9,104 nt of DNA from Gammaproteobacteria bacterium (GTDB lineage: Bacteria > Pseudomonadota > Gammaproteobacteria > Pseudomonadales > Pseudohongiellaceae): positions 2,411-11,514 of the forward strand of contig JAESUV010000048.1 in NCBI GenBank assembly GCA_016762975.1, in the 5' to 3' direction. The translations under genes and the position numbers were made by a program. The notes under the pieces were generated by a model. It was given only the letters and a program-made list of their open reading frames with translations. It was not told the DNA's origin and did not search any database. Shown here piece after piece: positions 5,166 through 9,104 of this stretch (its first letter is position 1; the number at the start of each line of letters is the position of its first letter).

Positions 5166-6290
5166 TCAGTTGAACGTTTGTGCTAGCTTAGCCGCCACGT
5201 AACGGTGTCCTTCAGGGGTCAGGTGGCCGTCATTGGGATAGTACATCAGACGAATATCCGCCTCGGATTCGGTCGCCATAACTGCCATCAGGTCCACATT
5301 GTCGATGCTGCGACGTTCAAGCAGAGCCATGACAGACTGCCTGAGATATTCCTGATAGTGATGCGAAACACCATTGGGATTAACCATGGCATCCCTTCCT
5401 GGGAGCAGAACTACGGTTAGACCTGAACCCGACTGCGCAATTTCTTGAGCTATGTCATCCAGCAGCACAGCAAACAACTCTAGTGCGGGTGTAAGATTGC
5501 GCTCCAGCACCGGACGTAATTCGTCCTCGTCGTATTGCCTATCGGATGCGATCGTGGTCACCAAGCGACCGAGCGAAGTGCCCGCAAATGCACTGTCCTG
5601 TATCGTGAATCCCTCCAACACTACAGAGCTCAAGGTCGTGGATCTCAGCAGCGCCGGTTTGGGGACTAGCGGAACCGGAGAGTTTGAAAGTTCAAGGCGG
5701 CCATTCTCAAGACGGAAAAATGGTTTGGCCTGTTCTGCCTGCAGAGGGTAGGGCAGGGTGTTGTCCAGCAAGTCGTTGGCCAAATACACCACCAGCATCA
5801 CGCCAACCGATGAATCGTCCGGAATAATTTGGCGCAGGAGCAACAGTTGCTGGTCGGTACTCGTCCCCGGAATGCCATAATTGCGGAAAGTATTGACTCC
5901 CATAGCATTCAGCTGGGATACGAAAGTTTGTTCGTCTTCAACGCCGAATCCGAATGTAAAACTGTCACCGAGTACTGCGTATTGACGCGCGTCGCCGTCG
6001 ACCGTGCCTTCGCTCTGTATTCGGAATCCATCGGGGCCGATGTTATAGATACTGTGGTAGTCGTGATGGGTGTGTTGGCCAGTCCATCCCGGGCTGAGCG
6101 CCCAACCGAGCTGGGAATGATAGCGGATGAGACCCGGATCCATGGTCTGACACTGAATACGTTGGAAGTAGATATCCAGACCCCATTCCGCAAACATCAG
6201 CGCCATGGCTGTGCCTAGGATCAGGCTCAGGGCCGCGAATAGCTTTTCACGGCGAGGCGATATTGTCGGGCCGGTGTCGCTAGGGTTCAT
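5166..6290 (-). CDS. Membrane-anchored SGNH/GDSL-type hydrolase or acyltransferase
   Basis: The product is a 374-aa protein with a short cytoplasmic N-terminus, one transmembrane anchor (about 17-36) and an exported SGNH domain. Visible blocks are VLGDSFTFGFGVEDE (106-120) with nucleophile Ser110, the block II glycine in NYGIPGTSTDQQ (137-148), VYLANDLLDN (168-177) with the oxyanion Asn172, and NDGHLTPEGHRYVA (353-366) with Asp354 and His356 as likely partners. The SGNH fold covers esterases and also enzymes that add or remove acyl groups on polysaccharides; substrate is unknown. I prefer the ATG at 6290, with GAGAG 8 nt upstream, over an in-frame TTG at 6305. SGNH proteins are commonly encoded beside carbamoyltransferase/SxtJ/DUF5989 sets, usually in the same direction; here it is convergent with the PEP-CTERM gene, 67 nt between stops. 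I see no convincing promoter, only a weak TATCAT (about 6340). Confidence 0.88.
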   Translation of the reverse strand: MNPSDTGPTISPRREKLFAALSLILGTAMALMFAEWGLDIYFQRIQCQTMDPGLIRYHSQLGWALSPGWTGQHTHHDYHSIYNIGPDGFRIQSEGTVDGDARQYAVLGDSFTFGFGVEDEQTFVSQLNAMGVNTFRNYGIPGTSTDQQLLLLRQIIPDDSSVGVMLVVYLANDLLDNTLPYPLQAEQAKPFFRLENGRLELSNSPVPLVPKPALLRSTTLSSVVLEGFTIQDSAFAGTSLGRLVTTIASDRQYDEDELRPVLERNLTPALELFAVLLDDIAQEIAQSGSGLTVVLLPGRDAMVNPNGVSHHYQEYLRQSVMALLERRSIDNVDLMAVMATESEADIRLMYYPNDGHLTPEGHRYVAAKLAQTFN

Positions 6291-6420
6291 GCGCTTGTCT
6301 CTCAAGGATATAGGGTCGTTGACTATGCCCGTTATGATAGAGCGGTGGGAACTCAGTTGATAGGATTACTAGAGGTTGCACATTTTTCCTTACAAAATGC
6401 ATCAAGCACTGTAATGCGGG

Positions 6421-6454
6421 AATCCCTGCATACGCATGAGTGCAGGAATTTTTT
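6421..6454 (+). terminator. Orphan terminator-like hairpin with T-run
   Basis: AATCCCTGCA (6421-6430) pairs with TGCAGGAATT (6441-6450) over 10 positions with one C/A mismatch and a 10-nt loop, and a run of six Ts follows (6449-6454). It has the form of an intrinsic terminator on the plus strand, but no plus-strand gene ends nearby. It may end a small RNA starting between about 6300 and 6420, or be a remnant or a repeat. Confidence 0.4.
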
Positions 6455-6764
6455 ATGAGTCGCTGGAAAGGCTGCCAATGACCGGTCACATCTGACTCAT
6501 CTTTTCGCTGAGCCAAAAGCAATCCCAACTCAACCCTTTAAATGACCTGAAGAATTAATCAGCTCAAATCATATTTTCTCTATACGGTTCCTTTCGGGAC
6601 AACTTTTCGCAGTCCAAAACCCTATGCGATTGGTCAAGCTAGATGCTAAATGGGATTGGTGGATAGTGATGGTTTTCACTTTCTATGAACTTCAGGCCAA
6701 TATTGGGCACAAAGCAGATAGGATCAGCAATTAGCGTTATTTAACCACGTGACGTACTCATGTT

Positions 6765-6786
6765 GATCTGGCAATCTATACAGATC
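6765..6786. promoter_or_regulatory. Possible operator upstream of the acyl-CoA ligase
   Basis: GATCTG (6765-6770) and CAGATC (6781-6786) are perfect inverted repeats with a 10-nt spacer, centred 47 bases before the ligase start. Size and symmetry suit a dimeric repressor such as a TetR-type regulator, a common controller of acyl-CoA ligases. No regulator gene is visible, so this is a suggestion only. Confidence 0.3.
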
Positions 6787-6822
6787 GCAATCCATTAACG
6801 AATCACCACACCTGGAGAAAGC

Positions 6823-8364
6823 ATGATTTACACCAGTCTTCTTGCTGATATCACTGTACCGGAAACGCTATTAACGCCATTTGTCTTGCGGCATGCGCAG
6901 CGGCTTTCAAGCGAGCCAGCGCTGGTAGAGGGGAGTACAGGGCGCTCGCTGACTTACGCAGAACTCACAGAGCAAGTGAAAGCCTTAGCGGGCGGCCTCC
7001 AGCAACGCGGCTTTGGTAAAGGGGATGTGCTCGCCATAATGGCGCCCAATGTTCCGGAGTATGCAGTGGCATTTCATGGAGCCGCGTGGGCGGGTAGCAC
7101 CGTCACTACAGTTAACCCCACCTATACGGCCCATGAAGTGAAACATCAGCTGAAAGATTCTGGTGCAAAATTACTGATCACTGTTTCGATGTTTCTCGCC
7201 GTGGCGAAAGAAGCTGTTGAAGGGACCGATGTTGAGGAAATCTTCACTATCGATCCTAGCGATGTTGCATCACTCGCATCGCTAGCTGGCGAACCATTGC
7301 AAGATCAGGTAGAAGTCTCTCCTGATGACATTGTGGCATTGCCCTATTCTTCTGGAACGACGGGATTGTCTAAGGGTGTCATGTTGAGCCATCGAAATCT
7401 TGTGGCAAATTTGCTTCAAACCGCTGTAATGTTACCTGTCGAAGAAGGCGAAACGGTTCTTTCTTTCCTGCCGTTTTTTCATATCTATGGTATGCAGGTA
7501 CTAATGAATAGTGCTCTATCACAGGGTGGTAAGGTAGTGACGATGGCGCGCTTTGATTTGGAGCAATTCCTCCAACTCTTGCAAGATCATAAAGTGGTTC
7601 GAGCGTTTGTAGCGCCACCTATCGTACTTGCTATGGCCAAACATCCGATGGTGGACAATTATGACTTGAGCTCGTTGCAGTCTGTTTTCAGTGGTGTCGC
7701 CCCTTTAGGTGCTGAACTTGCCAAAGAAGCAGCGACTCGTCTTGGCTGCGAGGTGGTTCAGGGATACGGAATGACGGAGTTATCTCCAGTGAGTCATGCT
7801 ACACCAGCAGGGCGATTCAAGCCCGGCACGATTGGTATTTTAGCGCCTTGTACGATGTGTCGCATTGTAGATCCTGAATCCGGGCAAGACCTTGATATCG
7901 GTGAAGATGGCGAGATTTGGGTGAAAGGGCCGCAAGTGATGCCAGGTTACTTGAATAACGCCGAGGCCACTGCGGCAACGATTGATGAAGATGGCTGGTT
8001 GCATACAGGTGATGTAGGTCATGTAGATGAAGATGGCCATTTTACGATTGTTGATCGCCTCAAAGAACTTATCAAATTTAAAGGGTTCCAAGTGCCGCCA
8101 GCGGAATTGGAAGCCTTATTGGTAACTCACCCTGCTATAGCGGATGCCGCGGTGATTGGTATTCCCGATGATGAAGCAGGTGAATTACCTAAAGCCTTCA
8201 TAGTCCTTAAAGAAGGTGAGTCGACGCCAGCGGAAGAGATTCAGCGATTCGTGGCGGACAAAGTTGCAAGCTATAAACAGATACGCATAGTTCAGTTTGT
8301 GGATTCAATTCCCAAATCGGCTTCAGGAAAAATTTTACGGCGGCTGCTTCGTGATCAATCTTGA
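6823..8364 (+). CDS. Acyl-CoA synthetase, 4-coumarate-CoA ligase type (AMP-binding)
   Basis: The 513-aa product belongs to the ANL adenylating enzymes: it activates a carboxylic acid with ATP to the acyl-AMP and transfers the acyl group to CoA. Motifs are complete: the phosphate loop YSSGTTGLSKG (175-185), FHIYGMQVLMNSAL (219-232), the YGMTE motif (315-319), HTGDVGHVDEDG (394-405), the hinge DRLKELIKFKGFQVPPAELE (411-430) and PKSASGKILRRLLRD (497-511) with catalytic Lys503. Overall it looks most like the 4-coumarate-CoA ligase group, so an aromatic (phenylpropenoic) or medium-to-long-chain acid is likely; the acid cannot be read from sequence. The ATG at 6823 has GGAG 5 nt upstream. It stands alone, with an inverted repeat upstream that could be an operator, and is followed by hslO after 72 nt with no clear terminator, so partial read-through is possible. 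It appears intact and soluble. Confidence 0.95.
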   Translation: MIYTSLLADITVPETLLTPFVLRHAQRLSSEPALVEGSTGRSLTYAELTEQVKALAGGLQQRGFGKGDVLAIMAPNVPEYAVAFHGAAWAGSTVTTVNPTYTAHEVKHQLKDSGAKLLITVSMFLAVAKEAVEGTDVEEIFTIDPSDVASLASLAGEPLQDQVEVSPDDIVALPYSSGTTGLSKGVMLSHRNLVANLLQTAVMLPVEEGETVLSFLPFFHIYGMQVLMNSALSQGGKVVTMARFDLEQFLQLLQDHKVVRAFVAPPIVLAMAKHPMVDNYDLSSLQSVFSGVAPLGAELAKEAATRLGCEVVQGYGMTELSPVSHATPAGRFKPGTIGILAPCTMCRIVDPESGQDLDIGEDGEIWVKGPQVMPGYLNNAEATAATIDEDGWLHTGDVGHVDEDGHFTIVDRLKELIKFKGFQVPPAELEALLVTHPAIADAAVIGIPDDEAGELPKAFIVLKEGESTPAEEIQRFVADKVASYKQIRIVQFVDSIPKSASGKILRRLLRDQS

Positions 8365-8436
8365 GTTATTCATCTAGAGTTATTAAATTGATGTGAAGAA
8401 GTGGAATTTCATACTCACTTCTCCCCAAGGACAAAC

Positions 8437-9104
8437 ATGAAAAATCCCGATCAAAGCCAACGTTTCCTTTTTGAGGACCACCCTATACGTGGACAACACG
8501 TTTCATTAGATCAATCATGGAAAGAGATTGCTCAGCAAGGAGGATTGGAGGGGAGGGGGTTAAGCTTATTAGGAGAGGCGTTGGTAGTAGTTGCTCTATT
8601 GGTGGACACCCTTAAGATCGATGGAAGCATCACCCTGCAGATTCGCGGTACCGGGCCACTGGAGCTGCTGGTTGTGGAAGCAAACTCTAAGCATGAAATC
8701 AGAGGCACTGCTAGGCAAGCAGGTAAGATTGATGAGCAAATGGAACTCCAGCAGATATTTGGTAGTGACGTTTTAGTGATCACTATTAAAACGGCAGGTG
8801 CTGAGCCCTATCAAGGAATAGCACCACTGCGTGGCATCAATCTGTCCGGCGCCTTGGAGCATTATTTCGCCACATCCGAACAGCTACCGACACATCTTTG
8901 GTTGGCCTGCGACGATAAAAATGCGAGTGGCATGTTAATTCAAAAAATGCCGGGAAAACTGAAAGATGACGATGCATGGGATCGCGTACTGCATTTAGCT
9001 TCCACCGTAACCGATGAAGAATTGCAAAGACTGTCTTTAGATGATCTGTCGCAGCGACTTTATAGTGAAGAAACATTGAGACTCTTCGACCCTCACGCTA
9101 TCAG
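8437..9104 (+). CDS. hslO: Hsp33 redox-regulated chaperone (3' partial)
   Basis: This frame runs off the right edge after 222 codons. It encodes the N-terminal domain of Hsp33, a cytosolic holdase that oxidative unfolding switches on. Recognisable parts are RFLFEDHPIRGQHVSL near the start, LLGEALVVVALLVDTLKIDG (residues about 44-63), the QIRGTGPLELLVVEA block, YQGIAPLRGINLSGALEHYF (about 126-145) and LRLFDPHAI at the edge. In the family, the zinc-binding CxC...CxxC redox switch begins right after this point, so the four switch cysteines are outside the window and cannot be checked. Full-length Hsp33 is about 290 aa, so roughly a quarter is missing. The ATG at 8437 has AAGGA (8427-8431) 5 nt upstream. 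A weak inverted repeat (8397-8422) precedes the ribosome site. The gene has no evident link to the envelope genes upstream. Confidence 0.93.
   Translation, partial: MKNPDQSQRFLFEDHPIRGQHVSLDQSWKEIAQQGGLEGRGLSLLGEALVVVALLVDTLKIDGSITLQIRGTGPLELLVVEANSKHEIRGTARQAGKIDEQMELQQIFGSDVLVITIKTAGAEPYQGIAPLRGINLSGALEHYFATSEQLPTHLWLACDDKNASGMLIQKMPGKLKDDDAWDRVLHLASTVTDEELQRLSLDDLSQRLYSEETLRLFDPHAI

Larger units (their letters stand above)
6291..6822. other. Divergent intergenic region between the SGNH and ligase genes
   Basis: About 530 bases lie between two divergent start codons, long enough for two promoters, but neither shows a good -35/-10 pair. I see no supported gene; a short minus-strand frame at 6280-6528 has no ribosome site or recognisable content. 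The region holds an orphan terminator-like hairpin (6421-6454) and an inverted repeat near the ligase start (6765-6786). The rest is A/T-rich and shows nothing I can name. Confidence 0.6.

Noticed and set aside
5829..6218. 129-aa plus-strand open frame opposite the SGNH gene
   Set aside because: It lies wholly antisense to a gene with clear SGNH motifs and has no domain or ribosome site of its own.
8532..9076. Minus-strand open frames at the right end
   Set aside because: The plus strand here encodes Hsp33 with clear family motifs, so these frames are shadows.
1..9104. CRISPR arrays, tRNA or rRNA genes
   Set aside because: No spaced direct repeats of CRISPR size and no tRNA or rRNA signature were seen on either strand by eye. 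The only array is the 8-bp tandem repeat without spacers.

Overview
The window looks like chromosomal DNA from a proteobacterium, most likely a gammaproteobacterium with an exosortase/PEP-CTERM envelope system. The reasons are a PEP-CTERM surface protein behind a sigma-54-type promoter, a NodU-type carbamoyltransferase cassette of the kind found near exopolysaccharide genes, an hslO (Hsp33) gene, and a short motif resembling the ends of REP-associated transposase elements. The species cannot be told from this sequence.

Layout. (1) 1-1026 is the 3' part of a gene for a membrane-anchored trypsin-like serine protease with a C-terminal FHA domain. (2) 1027-1515 is non-coding. It holds a perfect 5 x 8 bp tandem repeat and then a block with four consecutive inverted repeats that looks like a dispersed repetitive element. 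(3) 1516-4016 is a tight three-gene operon: carbamoyltransferase (612 aa), SxtJ-like membrane protein (138 aa) and DUF5989-type small membrane protein (73 aa), with gaps of 13 and 10 nt. (4) 4017-5140 is a self-contained unit: a -24/-12 promoter with the exact 7-nt internal spacing, a secreted PEP-CTERM protein, and a strong intrinsic terminator. (5) 5166-6290, on the minus strand and convergent with the PEP-CTERM gene, encodes a membrane-anchored SGNH/GDSL-type hydrolase or acyltransferase. Proteins of this kind are often encoded with the carbamoyltransferase/SxtJ/DUF5989 set. (6) 6291-6822 is intergenic, with an orphan hairpin plus T-run and an inverted repeat just upstream of the next gene. 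(7) 6823-8364 encodes an acyl-CoA synthetase of the 4-coumarate-CoA ligase type. (8) 8437 to the right edge is the 5' three quarters of hslO, which runs off the window.

How the parts may work together. The four genes for carbamoyltransferase, SxtJ-like, DUF5989 and SGNH proteins make a plausible envelope-modification module, in which a cytoplasmic carbamoyl transfer is linked to small membrane proteins and an exported SGNH enzyme. A PEP-CTERM protein sits inside the module under its own sigma-54 control. This suggests a link between polysaccharide or glycolipid modification and exosortase-sorted surface proteins. That link is inferred from gene order; no exosortase, glycosyltransferase, rpoN or PrsK/PrsR gene lies in the window. 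The protease-FHA, ligase and Hsp33 genes have no evident connection to the module.
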